Counted from the stretch's first letter, positions 19,612 to 29,622 are shown. The stretch is DNA of 64,000 nt from an uncultured Eubacteriales bacterium (GCA_905199755.1 CAJKHT010000003.1:16019-80018), one strand, 5' to 3'. Program-made: numbers and translations. The notes: generated from the sequence alone by a model not told the origin.

Positions 19612-20757
19612 TTACATGCAGGAATATATAACATTTCTGAGTCTCGGCTGATAGTATTCCTCCTGCGGATTGAGCATATGATGCGCATATACAACCGCTA
19701 AATTCAAATCGGTATCCATAATTACATTTGCTCCGGCTGCTCCGCCCCAGCCGAATTCACCAACCGAACCGTTTGAACCTGACGCAGCTCTGTCCGTCAT
19801 GGTTCTGACGCCCATTCCGTAGCCGTATCCGGCAAGGCGGCGCCATGTATACCCTTTCATCTGCACTTCATTAAGCTGATTTGTTTTAAGCAATTCAACC
19901 GTGCCTGTACCGAGTATTCTTTCTCCGTTTATCCCCTTGCCTTTATTTGCAAGTGCCGCGGCAAGCTTTGCATAATCGTTCACCGATGTAATGATACCCG
20001 CACCGCCGCTTTCATATTCCTCGCCGAAAACAAGTGAATTATCCTTACCCGCATCTTTTACCGTGCCTTTTGCAGCCGTGCTGTTCTGCAATGTGACAAC
20101 ATCCTTTGCATCGCCCGTATCATAAATATACTGGCAAGACAATTTATCCTTATCAACATGATAGCAGGCTTTATCCATACCGAGCGGCTCAAATATATTC
20201 TCTTTCATGTATTCCGAAAAGCGCTTTCCCGATATTACCTCAACCGCCGCAGCCAGAACATCATGACACAGGCTGTAGCTCCAGCCGCAGCCCGGCTCGA
20301 ACTGCAGCGGATCATCCGCAAGGCAGCGTATTACGGAAAGCGTATTCATTTTACCGTCCGTCAGCTTTCTTGCTTTTTCAAAAGCCGCGGTTTCGGTATT
20401 ATATGAAAGTCCTGCCGTCATGGTAAACAAATTGCGCATTGTTATGGGATTTTTCGCCTTTTCGCCGTTTGAAATATACATTTCCTTAAACTCAGGAATA
20501 TACTCATACAATGGATCCGTCAAAAGAAATTTTCCACGCTCGTAAAGCTGCAATGCCGCAGTCACGGTTGCAATTTTTGAGCATGAATAAATATATATCA
20601 AATCGTCCGCGGTTTTGGGAGTATGTTTTTTTATATCCGAAAAACCGGAGCTGTATTCAAAAACCTTTTTTCCGTCCTTGTACACAGCGGCGCTGTTACC
20701 CGGAATCACCCACTTGGTCAGACTATCCATAAAATTTTTTAAATTCTTAAAATCCAT
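19612..20757 (-). CDS. Serine hydrolase, beta-lactamase class C/EstB family
   Basis: A 381-residue protein of the serine beta-lactamase-like fold. S-C-S-K at residues 58-61 fits the S-x-x-K nucleophile motif, and a Y-S-L segment lies at the usual place of Y-x-N/S. No signal peptide is seen, so it is probably cytoplasmic and likely an esterase or peptidase rather than a true beta-lactamase. Relatives in sugar loci often act as deacylases of carbohydrate esters (family knowledge; substrate inferred). It is the last gene of locus B and follows the phosphorylase gene after 12 bases; GAGG lies upstream of the ATG. Confidence 0.88.
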   Translation of the reverse strand: MDFKNLKNFMDSLTKWVIPGNSAAVYKDGKKVFEYSSGFSDIKKHTPKTADDLIYIYSCSKIATVTAALQLYERGKFLLTDPLYEYIPEFKEMYISNGEKAKNPITMRNLFTMTAGLSYNTETAAFEKARKLTDGKMNTLSVIRCLADDPLQFEPGCGWSYSLCHDVLAAAVEVISGKRFSEYMKENIFEPLGMDKACYHVDKDKLSCQYIYDTGDAKDVVTLQNSTAAKGTVKDAGKDNSLVFGEEYESGGAGIITSVNDYAKLAAALANKGKGINGERILGTGTVELLKTNQLNEVQMKGYTWRRLAGYGYGMGVRTMTDRAASGSNGSVGEFGWGGAAGANVIMDTDLNLAVVYAHHMLNPQEEYYQPRLRNVIYSCM

Positions 20758-20769
20758 AATGCATAAACC

Positions 20770-23037
20770 TCATATTACTATATCCGTATTTTCTTCTTCA
20801 AACGGAACAAATACTTTTTTATTCCGGGTTATGATTATATTGTATGTTTTTCCCCTGAACACTCTCTTAACCTTTGCCGGAAGCATTGCACTGTCCAGAC
20901 ACGGATCAATTTCAAGACCGTTCCATTTCGGTCTGATACCCAGCATATACTGCGTTACCGCTATATACATCCATGCCGCCGTTCCCGTAAGCCACGACAC
21001 ATTCGCAAGACCGAATTTGTCGCTTTCCGGTCCGAATATATTTGACGCATACACATACGGCTCGGCTTTATAGCGCCATTCTCCCGCTTTTTGCTGTGCA
21101 ATCATCGGCAGCAGCTGATGATAATATTTATACGCATTTTCGGGACGCTTTAACATACATTCCGCTATTATCGCCCATGTATTTGCATGGCAGAACACAC
21201 TTCCGTTTTCGCCGCAGCCTTTGTTATAGCTTGTCAGATTGCCGTCCTTTGTCGGATAGTCGACTGTCATTGACGGTTCAATTTTCTTAATTCCAAGCTC
21301 CGTATCAAGATACTTTTTTACGCTGTCCATAGCGGAAATTTTCTTTTCATCATCGCCCATGCCGCTTATTACCGACCAGCTTTGCGAATTAAGCCATATT
21401 TTTGCCTGTGGTTCTTTTTCACTGCCGATAAATCTTCCGTTGTCGGTTATGCAGCGTATAAACCACTTTCCGTCCCATGCGGTGCTGTTCACAAGCTTTT
21501 TCTGCTCCTCATAAATATCAAGATATTTTTGTTTATCCTCGCCTTTTAATTCTGCCAGCTCCGCAATCATCCCAAGCACCGTTCCGAACTGCATTGAGGT
21601 CCATATACTTTCACCTTTTCCCTCACGGCACACCTTATAGAGCATATCGTTCCAGTCGGAGGCAAGCATAAGCGGAAAACCGTTTTCGCCTCTGTTTGCC
21701 ATGCAGAAATCAATGGATTTTTTAATATGCTCCCATACGCTTGCACTTCCGCCGTCATAGAAATCTACGTTTTCGTCAAGATAATCAAGGCTGCCCTCCT
21801 CCATTATAATATGGTAGCAAGCCATTACAAGCCATAAATGATTATCCGAGTGTATTCGCTTAACAGGCTCCCAGCCCTCGGTAGGGAAACAATAATGATT
21901 GCAGTGACCGTCCTTATACTGCTGTGTAAAGAGCAGATTAAGCTTATCCTTTGCACGCCGTGTATCAAACGGCACCATTGCAAGAATATCCTGTGCGGTA
22001 TCACGCACGCCCACACCTCTGAACGTTCCCGTAGCATAATAGCTGATGTTCCGCGAAAATTGAAAATTACGTTCCGCCTGGTACGGATTCCATATGTTTA
22101 TCATAGTCTGCGCGTCTTTATCGGGAATTTCACACTGAAAATGATTTAAGTAATTATCCCAGTGTTCGGACAGCTTTTCAAACGATTTTTTGACAAAATC
22201 AGTTTCTCTGCAATGTTCAACGCTTTTTTTGATGTCGTTTTCCGTCATTGCCGTACCGAGGAAAATATTTATTTCTTTTTCTTCTCCTGCTTTTAAATCG
22301 ACATCAATCTGCAATGCAAAACACGGGTCTCCGCCGTACATCGTTGAATTTGTGCATTTTCCGTTTTCAACATTTTTCGGATTTTCTTCGCTCCTGTAAG
22401 AGCCGATAAATTCATCTCTGTCGCAGTCAAATGCCGTTACGGGCGCATCCGATGCAAAGTATACAAGCGGTGTCTCGTCGGGCTTTGGCTGATCTTCAAC
22501 ACCGTATTTATATACAAGAATATCGTCCGTATTATAACAGGTCAGCTGATGCTTATTGTAGCACTGCCATTGCAGCTCACGCATAAACTCCATCATGCCC
22601 AGCTCTACATATGGGAAAACCGTAATTTTCTTATCCGTATCCGATTTTAATTTCATATTCCAAATCAGCGCATTTTCAAGCTCGCCGACAAAGTATGTAA
22701 CAACCGCCGATACACCGTCTTTTTCCGCCTCAAAACGCGTATAACCCATGCCGTGAGTCGAAGTCCACTTATCGGGTTTATCGGAAACAGGCTCGTTTGT
22801 CGGACACCACACATGATTTTTGTCCTTTATATATGTATAAAATCCGCTGCGGTCGGTAGGCAGATGAAAAAAACGATAATGGTTTATACGCCATATCTGC
22901 GGACTTTTATAGAAAGCCACACCGCCGCCAGCCTGCGAAATCATCGTATGGAAGGTACCGTTTGAAAGGTAGTTCATCCACGGAGTTGGTGTGTTATATT
23001 TATCAAAGGTTATTTCGCGTTCATGAAATTTGTACAT
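20770..23037 (-). CDS. GH94-type glycoside phosphorylase-like enzyme
   Basis: A 755-residue, signal-less protein related to cellobiose/chitobiose phosphorylases. An N-terminal beta-sandwich (about 1-270) precedes an (alpha/alpha)6 barrel (about 300-700). Conserved blocks include V-R-D-T-A-Q-D (345-351), D-W-N-D (461-464, region of the catalytic acid) and a downstream G-K-G-E-S motif. Such enzymes split a disaccharide with phosphate inside the cell, giving a sugar 1-phosphate. The usual D-W-N-D-G-M is D-W-N-D-M-L here, so specificity may differ. It lies between a GHL6-like hydrolase and a serine hydrolase in locus B. AGGGAGG precedes the ATG used; the longest frame would add 22 residues without signal features. 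Confidence 0.88.
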   Translation of the reverse strand: MYKFHEREITFDKYNTPTPWMNYLSNGTFHTMISQAGGGVAFYKSPQIWRINHYRFFHLPTDRSGFYTYIKDKNHVWCPTNEPVSDKPDKWTSTHGMGYTRFEAEKDGVSAVVTYFVGELENALIWNMKLKSDTDKKITVFPYVELGMMEFMRELQWQCYNKHQLTCYNTDDILVYKYGVEDQPKPDETPLVYFASDAPVTAFDCDRDEFIGSYRSEENPKNVENGKCTNSTMYGGDPCFALQIDVDLKAGEEKEINIFLGTAMTENDIKKSVEHCRETDFVKKSFEKLSEHWDNYLNHFQCEIPDKDAQTMINIWNPYQAERNFQFSRNISYYATGTFRGVGVRDTAQDILAMVPFDTRRAKDKLNLLFTQQYKDGHCNHYCFPTEGWEPVKRIHSDNHLWLVMACYHIIMEEGSLDYLDENVDFYDGGSASVWEHIKKSIDFCMANRGENGFPLMLASDWNDMLYKVCREGKGESIWTSMQFGTVLGMIAELAELKGEDKQKYLDIYEEQKKLVNSTAWDGKWFIRCITDNGRFIGSEKEPQAKIWLNSQSWSVISGMGDDEKKISAMDSVKKYLDTELGIKKIEPSMTVDYPTKDGNLTSYNKGCGENGSVFCHANTWAIIAECMLKRPENAYKYYHQLLPMIAQQKAGEWRYKAEPYVYASNIFGPESDKFGLANVSWLTGTAAWMYIAVTQYMLGIRPKWNGLEIDPCLDSAMLPAKVKRVFRGKTYNIIITRNKKVFVPFEEENTDIVI

Positions 23038-23041
23038 TTTA

Positions 23042-25039
23042 TTATTCCTCCCTGCCGACACTTTCGCTCTGAATGTCCAGCACAAGCATCTGATGACATT
23101 CAAAGCGCTTTATTTTTACCGATACACGTCCGTTTTTATATTCAAACGGAATTTTTTCCATCTGCGGTGCAAGATATGCTCCGGTTATTCTTTCATCTGT
23201 TTTTATGCTTATTTCCGTATCATAAACGGGAATAATGTCCTCTATAACTTCTATGCCGTTTCCGCGTTTTATAGGACTTGCATAAAGCATATGACACACA
23301 TATCTGCTCTTTTGCCGTGTGAGTGTCACTATGCCCTGTGACGGAAGATTTGTTTTAATGCTTTTGTTATCTCCCAGCAATCTGTCAAGTGCAAACATAA
23401 TCATCTGTCTGTTTGAAAGGCTGCCGTTTGTTCCGTAATCACCGAAAATGCTCCATGCAATATAAATTCCGTCACTTCCTTCGGTCATTCCTCCGCCGCC
23501 GTATTCACCGCTGTCGGGAGCATGGCGATGCGAGCAAAAATGTTCCGCCGTGCGGTTAAAGTACGGATTTTCACGTATACCGAGTTCTGTACCGACACAC
23601 TCCGTTTTCTCGCCCGTACCGTACATTATATATCCCGTATCGCTCATACCGTCTATTTTTGCAAGCGGTCTGAAATAATCGGGATTATACGGATTTTCGC
23701 CTATATAACGTGCGCCCAAATCAATACAGAAGCCGCCGCCGTTTTTTCTTAATGCCGATTTTCCCGTTGCCAGTACTTTTCCGCCGTTTGAGCAGAAATG
23801 CCGCAATTTCTTTTCAAATTCATCATCCGCCGTAACAATATCAGGCAATATCAGCACTTTATATTTTTCAATATCCGTTTCAAAATCCGCAACATCAAAC
23901 AAATATTTTCCCTCAAGCAAAGCTCTGCAAGCTCCGCCCGAGATTGAATCCAATGATGTCGTCTGCGCGGTTCCTGCCTCCGTGCTGCATGCCTCGGGAC
24001 TTATTACGGCTATATCCGCTATCTGCCGTGCATCATACAGCCACGGCTCCTTTTGTTCAAGCTCTGCATATGCCTTGCCTATCAGCTCATATGTAACCGC
24101 ATCCGGTTCTCCCGGCGGGTCAAGCTGATCTCCTATTGAGCTTTTTGCTCCGTTCGCCGCGGCAAGAGATACCTCATAGCGCAATGCGTTCGGATGCTTG
24201 AATCCGCCGAATTCACCCCATGTACTGTGGAATTTTCCCGTCATACCGAGATACTCCATTCCCAAATTCGCGCAATACCGCGCGGAAAACGGAAAATGAT
24301 CGTATCCCCAGCCGCCGGTAGGCAGGCTCTCAAGCTCAAGATGTGTATTGTAATGTGCCAAATCACGTCTGCCCTGACGTATATGTCCGCCGTTATGGAA
24401 CAGCGGCAGTCCCGGTCTGTATTTATCCACAGCCGCACGCATTGCTTTTGCATATCTGCCGTAAACCGTTTCCGCATGCTCCGCAGCAGCTGCTTCGTCA
24501 TACGGATTCATACCCATTTTTCTGCGTTCCTCCACGCAGCTTTTGCAATAGCACGGCTGTACACAGGCTATATCGAGAAAAATCCCGTCCGCATCATAGC
24601 TTTGCAAAACCTCCTCTATCTGCGCGGCAAGTATATTCATATACGGAGATGCCATACATAACTTATGATACCCCGGCTCGGCAAAGTTTCTTGCCCATGT
24701 GGTGCTTTCATCTATATTTCTGACGCACCATTCGGGATGCCTGTGCGCTGTCTTTTCATCAAGTCCCGCAGAAAGATACACAGGCGTTTTAACGCCGATT
24801 TCATGTGCCGCCTCTATCTGCGCACCGAGAAGGTCAAAGCTTAAATTCGGATGCATTTCATTTGCCTTTGACGGGTGGTATGACCAGCCGTGATGACATT
24901 TTGAAAAAAGAGTTATCGAGGTTATATGTCCTGTTTTAAGCATTTCTTGAAAACGGCTTTTATCAAATTTTGCTCCTATATTTTCGATTTTCTCACTTGT
25001 ATGAAAATCAAGATGCACCTGTCTGAAGCTCAGGCTCAT
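23042..25039 (-). CDS. GHL6-like glycoside hydrolase (TIM barrel plus amidotransferase-like domain)
   Basis: A 665-residue cytoplasmic protein of the hypothetical glycosyl hydrolase 6 / alpha-amylase-like type. The N-terminal barrel (about 1-330) contains the segment Y-D-A-D-G-I-F-L-D, typical of a barrel strand bearing acidic residues, followed by a Cys cluster (C-Y-C-K-S-C). The middle (about 340-480) resembles the beta-galactosidase trimerisation/amidotransferase-like domain, and the C-terminus is beta-rich. No biochemical activity can be assigned; a glycosidase acting on imported oligosaccharides is inferred from the locus. The ATG chosen has GGGGAG ten bases upstream, and the longer in-frame ATG overlaps the upstream stop. 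The next gene, the phosphorylase, starts four bases after its stop. Confidence 0.82.
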   Translation of the reverse strand: MSLSFRQVHLDFHTSEKIENIGAKFDKSRFQEMLKTGHITSITLFSKCHHGWSYHPSKANEMHPNLSFDLLGAQIEAAHEIGVKTPVYLSAGLDEKTAHRHPEWCVRNIDESTTWARNFAEPGYHKLCMASPYMNILAAQIEEVLQSYDADGIFLDIACVQPCYCKSCVEERRKMGMNPYDEAAAAEHAETVYGRYAKAMRAAVDKYRPGLPLFHNGGHIRQGRRDLAHYNTHLELESLPTGGWGYDHFPFSARYCANLGMEYLGMTGKFHSTWGEFGGFKHPNALRYEVSLAAANGAKSSIGDQLDPPGEPDAVTYELIGKAYAELEQKEPWLYDARQIADIAVISPEACSTEAGTAQTTSLDSISGGACRALLEGKYLFDVADFETDIEKYKVLILPDIVTADDEFEKKLRHFCSNGGKVLATGKSALRKNGGGFCIDLGARYIGENPYNPDYFRPLAKIDGMSDTGYIMYGTGEKTECVGTELGIRENPYFNRTAEHFCSHRHAPDSGEYGGGGMTEGSDGIYIAWSIFGDYGTNGSLSNRQMIMFALDRLLGDNKSIKTNLPSQGIVTLTRQKSRYVCHMLYASPIKRGNGIEVIEDIIPVYDTEISIKTDERITGAYLAPQMEKIPFEYKNGRVSVKIKRFECHQMLVLDIQSESVGREE

Positions 25040-25058
25040 TATATCATCTCTCCCCTGT

Positions 25059-26753
25059 TTATACATTTATTTCAAAGCTGAATTCCGCACACACCGATTT
25101 TTGCGGCGACTTTATATGCATATCCGTTAGATACACCGTCTTTGTTTTATGATGACCTATTTCAAAAGTCTTTTTCGACACTTCGCATACAAACAAATCC
25201 ATATTACATTTCAAAAGTATATCTCCGATAATAATTTTATCATTGCAGATACAAGGCTTTGCCGTACTTACAAAATGTTCCGTTATTTCCGACGGCAGTT
25301 CGCTGAATTTCAATTCATCATGCATTTTAATGCAATTATCGGAAAATTCAAAGCACCGTCTCAGTTTTTTCAGTGTTTTATCATCGTATGCATTTTCAAA
25401 ATCAATTGCCAAAGACTTATCATCGGCTTTTGATATTTTCCCGAAACGCTCCTCACCGTCACTTTGCTTCTTCCCGTTTATAACAGGTACACTGTGTGCA
25501 TCGGCGGACGGCGCAAAATAGCCGTACCGTCCTTCCCCGAAATATTCCGATGTATATTCTCCCTTGCCCGGATCGGTTATAACGGAATTTCCGCCCGTGT
25601 TCAGAATGAATACACCGATGTCATTATGATTATGGGATTCATTGTTTCTGCCGGCTTTTGCCGCAAATTCCCAATTTGCTGTTTTGTTTATATACCATGC
25701 GCTGTTTTCAAAGTACTCAAAGCCGTATTCATTATCCGCTGCTTTAACATACTCTGTATCACGCCATGCAAAATCTCTTATCAGATGTGCAAACCTGTAG
25801 CATGCATCGCCGTCAAAGCCTATGGCACTGCTGTCATCGGGTATTGTCACATTCTTAAAATTTTTTGCCAGAAAATATGACAATCCGCTGCGGTGTATAA
25901 AAGCATCGCCGCTGTCCGAAAATGTAACGGTTTTATTATCCGCAAACCGTATTTTCTGCTGAAACATCGCAATATTTTCAACTTTGGGATTGTCAAAAAG
26001 ATTTTCTTTGCCGTTTGTATAATTATACAAGAGCCGTGCAAAATACGTAAAATACCCAAAGCCGTATATCCAGTAATTAATCCCCTCGGCACATACACCG
26101 TCAGCACCAAATCCGTTAAGATAGCAATTTAACGTAGCCTTTATACGCGGAAGTACCCTTTGTATTTCATTATCATCGGCAAGATATAAAAATGCCGCAC
26201 CCACACTTCCGGCACAAACGGCAGCCCAGTTGTTCTCACGCTCGTCCCATGAATTTTTAATTCCCGACAGATACGGTTCGAGTACTCTGCGCCTTACCTC
26301 CGATATTATACGTTCCTTTACGGCAGCATCAAGCTTTTCGTCGAAAATATATAATATTTCGGCAAGCGTGAACGCTGTTTCCGCCGCAAACAAGTCAATT
26401 TGCTTTACACATTCGCCGACAGGCAGTTCCTTCGGAATATGCGCCGGCACTGCCCATGTAAACTCATCGGTAACAGCCCATAAAATATCCTGAAGCTCTT
26501 TTATACAACCATCACCTGCCGCTGCTTTTATTGCAAGCGCATCTAAAAGCCTTCTGTGCGCAAAATATTTGTCTTCATACTCGTTGCGGCTGCCCGTGAT
26601 GTAAAAAATTTTAAAATCGCTGTACGGCAATGATTTTATTTCGCCGTATTCCAGAGCCGCACTGCGTGCCGTTTCCAGCTGCCGCTGCAAAAATTTATCC
26701 TTTTGTATATTTTGCGGTATATTTTTAACCTCCGAAAACAGATTATTTCTCAT
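25059..26753 (-). CDS. Cytoplasmic heparinase II/III-like lyase
   Basis: A 564-residue protein without a signal peptide. It has an alpha-helical toroid (about 60-330) including the family block E-G-I-N-Y-W-I-Y-G-F, then a beta-sandwich heparinase II/III-like domain with H-N-H-N-D at residues 374-378. Intracellular members of this group act as exo-lyases on acidic oligosaccharides (family knowledge). It is distinct from the two secreted paralogues in locus A. The start is coupled: the chosen ATG overlaps the upstream esterase stop by 11 nt, and the Shine-Dalgarno (CAGG) is weak. An alternative in-frame ATG nine codons earlier gives M-C-G-K-R. Confidence 0.85.
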   Translation of the reverse strand: MRNNLFSEVKNIPQNIQKDKFLQRQLETARSAALEYGEIKSLPYSDFKIFYITGSRNEYEDKYFAHRRLLDALAIKAAAGDGCIKELQDILWAVTDEFTWAVPAHIPKELPVGECVKQIDLFAAETAFTLAEILYIFDEKLDAAVKERIISEVRRRVLEPYLSGIKNSWDERENNWAAVCAGSVGAAFLYLADDNEIQRVLPRIKATLNCYLNGFGADGVCAEGINYWIYGFGYFTYFARLLYNYTNGKENLFDNPKVENIAMFQQKIRFADNKTVTFSDSGDAFIHRSGLSYFLAKNFKNVTIPDDSSAIGFDGDACYRFAHLIRDFAWRDTEYVKAADNEYGFEYFENSAWYINKTANWEFAAKAGRNNESHNHNDIGVFILNTGGNSVITDPGKGEYTSEYFGEGRYGYFAPSADAHSVPVINGKKQSDGEERFGKISKADDKSLAIDFENAYDDKTLKKLRRCFEFSDNCIKMHDELKFSELPSEITEHFVSTAKPCICNDKIIIGDILLKCNMDLFVCEVSKKTFEIGHHKTKTVYLTDMHIKSPQKSVCAEFSFEINV

Positions 26754-27414
26754 CGCCTGTAATTCCCGCTTTCCGCACATTATCAAGCCAGCACCGCGCC
26801 ATAAGCTCATGACCTGCGTTTGTAGCATGAATACAATCTATTGACCAATGCTCCGGCGGTGCTTTTTTTAATGCTTTTTCAAATTCTTCGCCGAAAGGCA
26901 CAAACACCGCACCGTATTCCTTTGCCAAATCCCTTACAATCTGCTTTCGCTCCGCAAGCTGTCCGTTCCACAGCTCCCAGTTTTCAACAATGTCTTTTCC
27001 CAGCTCGGGAGTATTGTTTTCTATTTTAAACAGAAACGGCTCACACAGAACAAGCTTTAAACCGTCCTTTTTTTCAAGCGCCTCATTAATCATAAGCTCA
27101 TATATAAACCTGAATTTTTTTGCGTCCGCACCCTGATTCATGCGTATACCGAAACCAATATCATTCACTCCGCTGAGAATACTTAACACATTGCAGTCCA
27201 CATTCAGCGCGTCCTCTATCCAGCGGCTGTAGGTATCGCATATTCTGCTGCCGTTATATGCTCTGTTGTACACTTTTGTATCGGGATAATCGCACATCAG
27301 CCTTGACGCTATCAAATTTACATATCCGTATCCCAACAGAGCCACGGGATTTTTCCCCGTTCTGTCTCTGCCGCAGTCCGTAAGCGAATCTCCCTGGAAT
27401 AATATTTTCAACAT
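26743..27414 (-). CDS. SGNH/GDSL-family esterase
   Basis: A 223-residue SGNH hydrolase. G-D-S-L-T-D at residues 8-13 carries the catalytic serine, G-V-N-D is block III, and D-C-I-H-A-T-N-A-G-H gives the Asp-His pair near the C-terminus. No signal peptide is visible. Close families include rhamnogalacturonan and xylan acetylesterases, so deacetylation of imported pectic oligosaccharides is a fair inference. The gene sits between a GH28-like enzyme and a heparinase-like lyase, overlapping the latter by 11 nt. GTGAGG precedes the ATG. Confidence 0.92.
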   Translation of the reverse strand: MLKILFQGDSLTDCGRDRTGKNPVALLGYGYVNLIASRLMCDYPDTKVYNRAYNGSRICDTYSRWIEDALNVDCNVLSILSGVNDIGFGIRMNQGADAKKFRFIYELMINEALEKKDGLKLVLCEPFLFKIENNTPELGKDIVENWELWNGQLAERKQIVRDLAKEYGAVFVPFGEEFEKALKKAPPEHWSIDCIHATNAGHELMARCWLDNVRKAGITGDEK

Positions 27415-27424
27415 ACCGATTACC

Positions 27425-29563
27425 TCACTTTACTATTCTGAATTTTCCGAACATATGCGCCGTTTTGTCGGGCATGGTTGAATGAAACAGCGTATACGGA
27501 TACCTTAAATCCGACACCTCATTCATTTTTGCCTCTATCTCCAGCAAAAAGCTGTCGGCATTCTTTGATATTCCCATTTTTTCAAACGGGATTTCTGCCG
27601 TCCCGCCGTTTTCAAGATGAACGGGAGTTTTAAATATTTCTCCCACCTTAGGTTCGTTTTTAAATACATACGTAATTTCCGCCGGGCATCTGAGCTGCGG
27701 TGCCGGTACGGGTATGCCGTTTCTGTTTATATAAGCACACACCTCGCCGAAATCCGTTTCCTCTGCCGAAAACATCACTTCACCCTCGCACATATCGGCA
27801 GGAGCAGCCGTGTACAAAACAAAATCCGCCGCTTTTCCCGATTCATTCTTTACTGTCAGGTTTTCACCGCTTATTCCTATCCTTACCGCGGCAACGTGAT
27901 TATTATAGTAATTTACAAATTTATATACGGGACAGTTTTCTATGCTTTTTCCACGAAATACAGTCGCCGTAAGCTCTTTGTACAGAAATTTATTCTCAAT
28001 TTCTCCGCTTTCGTTTTTTATAAAGAAAATATATTTTCCCGGCTGAAGCTCAAAATCCGCCTCATATACACCGCACTCACCCCGGGCAAGCGAATAGCTA
28101 AATTCCGCTTCCCGTGCCGTGTTTTTGGGTGAAACCGCCAACAGGGCTGTTCCGTTCATATACACATCGGTATCGTTTTTCAGATGCACAGCTGTTTTTC
28201 CGCGGTATATACCGTCTGCCCCCTGTGAAAAAGGTATTTTCTCTTCAATTTCACAATTCAGCCGTTCTGCGGCAGGCAGCTGCAAATCCGATGTAAACTC
28301 TATGTCATTTACAAAGTCATACACATCGAGTCCCATCTGTACAGCTGTTTTTGCCGTTCTGCCCTTTACCGTTATATTATGAAAATGTACATTTCTTATA
28401 TCATGCTCTTTATCAAATCCCTCTATCCGTGAATTTGAAAGCAGTATACCGCTGTCATTTGTTCCGATATATTCTATGTCGGAAAACGTGATATTCCGTA
28501 TATCGCCCATTGCTTTATCGCGGTTCCATACCGAATCCGCAATGCGTATATCAAAGAGCTGCGCCCCGGGCGCGTCCTCAATTCTTATATTTTTAAAAGT
28601 AATATCCGATACCCTTGCATGATCGCCGTGATGAATACCCATAAGCGGATAGCCTGTAGTGGAATGAAGTATATCAATATTTTCAAACCGTATATTTTTA
28701 ACACTGTCCGCACGAAGCTCTACTCCCACTTCAATCGGTCTTGCAAAATCGTTCCACAATACGGAATCCTTAAAAACAATATTCTCCGCATTTCCCGTCC
28801 CCAATGCTTTTACCACAAAGGAATCGTCCCATACTCTTGTAAAAATGTCGGATACCGTTACATTTCTCGAACCGCAAATGTCAATTCCGTCCGAATTGCC
28901 GCGGCAGCCGAAAATTTTTACATTTTTTATATTAACGTTGTCACAACCGTTTATTCTCAAGCTCCAGTCATTGCTGTCATCAATTATTATGCCGTCTATC
29001 ACGACATTGCGGCAGCCTATTATATCAACGCTTCTTGCGTAATCCTTTCTCATTTCATATGTGTATTGCTCCATACACACTCTCCCCAAGCCGCATATCG
29101 TCAGATTTTCGCAGCCCTCGGCGCATATATTTCCGTTTATTACCGCACCCTCTTCAAGATATATAACGGTATTGCTTTCATGTACCAAAAGCGTGCCGTC
29201 TCGTTTTTCGCCTTTTCGCACGGTGATAATATGCTCCGCTCCTTGCGGCATTTTATATTCACCGTCATAAGCAAATATCAAAAGATTATTCTCACAGCTG
29301 CCGTTTATTTCCACGGAAAGCTTTACCGGCTTATCAACGGAAATGTATATTTTTCCGTCCCTTATAACAGGCTTAACCTTTGCACTTTTCGGGCGTACCG
29401 TAACATCATGCACTTTCGTTTCGGATTCAATAATAAGCTCGGTATGTTCATTTGCCGAAAACATAACATACTCCATTTTATCAACCGAATTATACGGTTT
29501 TGGGAAAATACTGCAGCTGTGTGTTGTAACCATTTTTCCGTTTTTCGACACCTTGTAATTCAT
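27425..29563 (-). CDS. GH28-like (polygalacturonase-family) beta-helix enzyme
   Basis: A 712-residue protein with no clear signal peptide. An N-terminal beta domain (1-100) precedes a right-handed parallel beta-helix (about 110-430). Within the helix are N-S-D-G-I-D (223-228) and W-D-D-S-F (245-249), equivalent to the N-T-D and D-D acid motifs of GH28, so hydrolysis of a galacturonide-type linkage is plausible. The canonical G-H-G and R-I-K motifs are not obvious; relatives include GH49 and dextranase-like proteins, so the exact family is open. The C-terminal third is beta-rich and unassigned. It opens the cytoplasmic-enzyme part of locus B, after a hairpin at 29586-29616. AAGGAG precedes the ATG. 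Confidence 0.85.
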   Translation of the reverse strand: MNYKVSKNGKMVTTHSCSIFPKPYNSVDKMEYVMFSANEHTELIIESETKVHDVTVRPKSAKVKPVIRDGKIYISVDKPVKLSVEINGSCENNLLIFAYDGEYKMPQGAEHIITVRKGEKRDGTLLVHESNTVIYLEEGAVINGNICAEGCENLTICGLGRVCMEQYTYEMRKDYARSVDIIGCRNVVIDGIIIDDSNDWSLRINGCDNVNIKNVKIFGCRGNSDGIDICGSRNVTVSDIFTRVWDDSFVVKALGTGNAENIVFKDSVLWNDFARPIEVGVELRADSVKNIRFENIDILHSTTGYPLMGIHHGDHARVSDITFKNIRIEDAPGAQLFDIRIADSVWNRDKAMGDIRNITFSDIEYIGTNDSGILLSNSRIEGFDKEHDIRNVHFHNITVKGRTAKTAVQMGLDVYDFVNDIEFTSDLQLPAAERLNCEIEEKIPFSQGADGIYRGKTAVHLKNDTDVYMNGTALLAVSPKNTAREAEFSYSLARGECGVYEADFELQPGKYIFFIKNESGEIENKFLYKELTATVFRGKSIENCPVYKFVNYYNNHVAAVRIGISGENLTVKNESGKAADFVLYTAAPADMCEGEVMFSAEETDFGEVCAYINRNGIPVPAPQLRCPAEITYVFKNEPKVGEIFKTPVHLENGGTAEIPFEKMGISKNADSFLLEIEAKMNEVSDLRYPYTLFHSTMPDKTAHMFGKFRIVK

Positions 29564-29585
29564 TCCGCTGTCTCCTTTTTATTTT

Positions 29586-29616
29586 TTTTGCGGAGGGAAC
29601 ATATCCCTCCGCAAAA
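29586..29616 (-). other. Intercistronic 13-bp hairpin in locus B
   Basis: A perfect 13-bp inverted repeat (TTTTGCGGAGGGA with its complement; 5-nt loop) lies between the SLH beta-helix gene and the GH28-like gene. On the minus strand the right arm is followed by A, not U, so it is not a standard terminator. It divides the surface-protein part of the locus from the cytoplasmic-enzyme part and may set mRNA stability (inference). Confidence 0.6.
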
Positions 29617-29622
29617 ACATAA

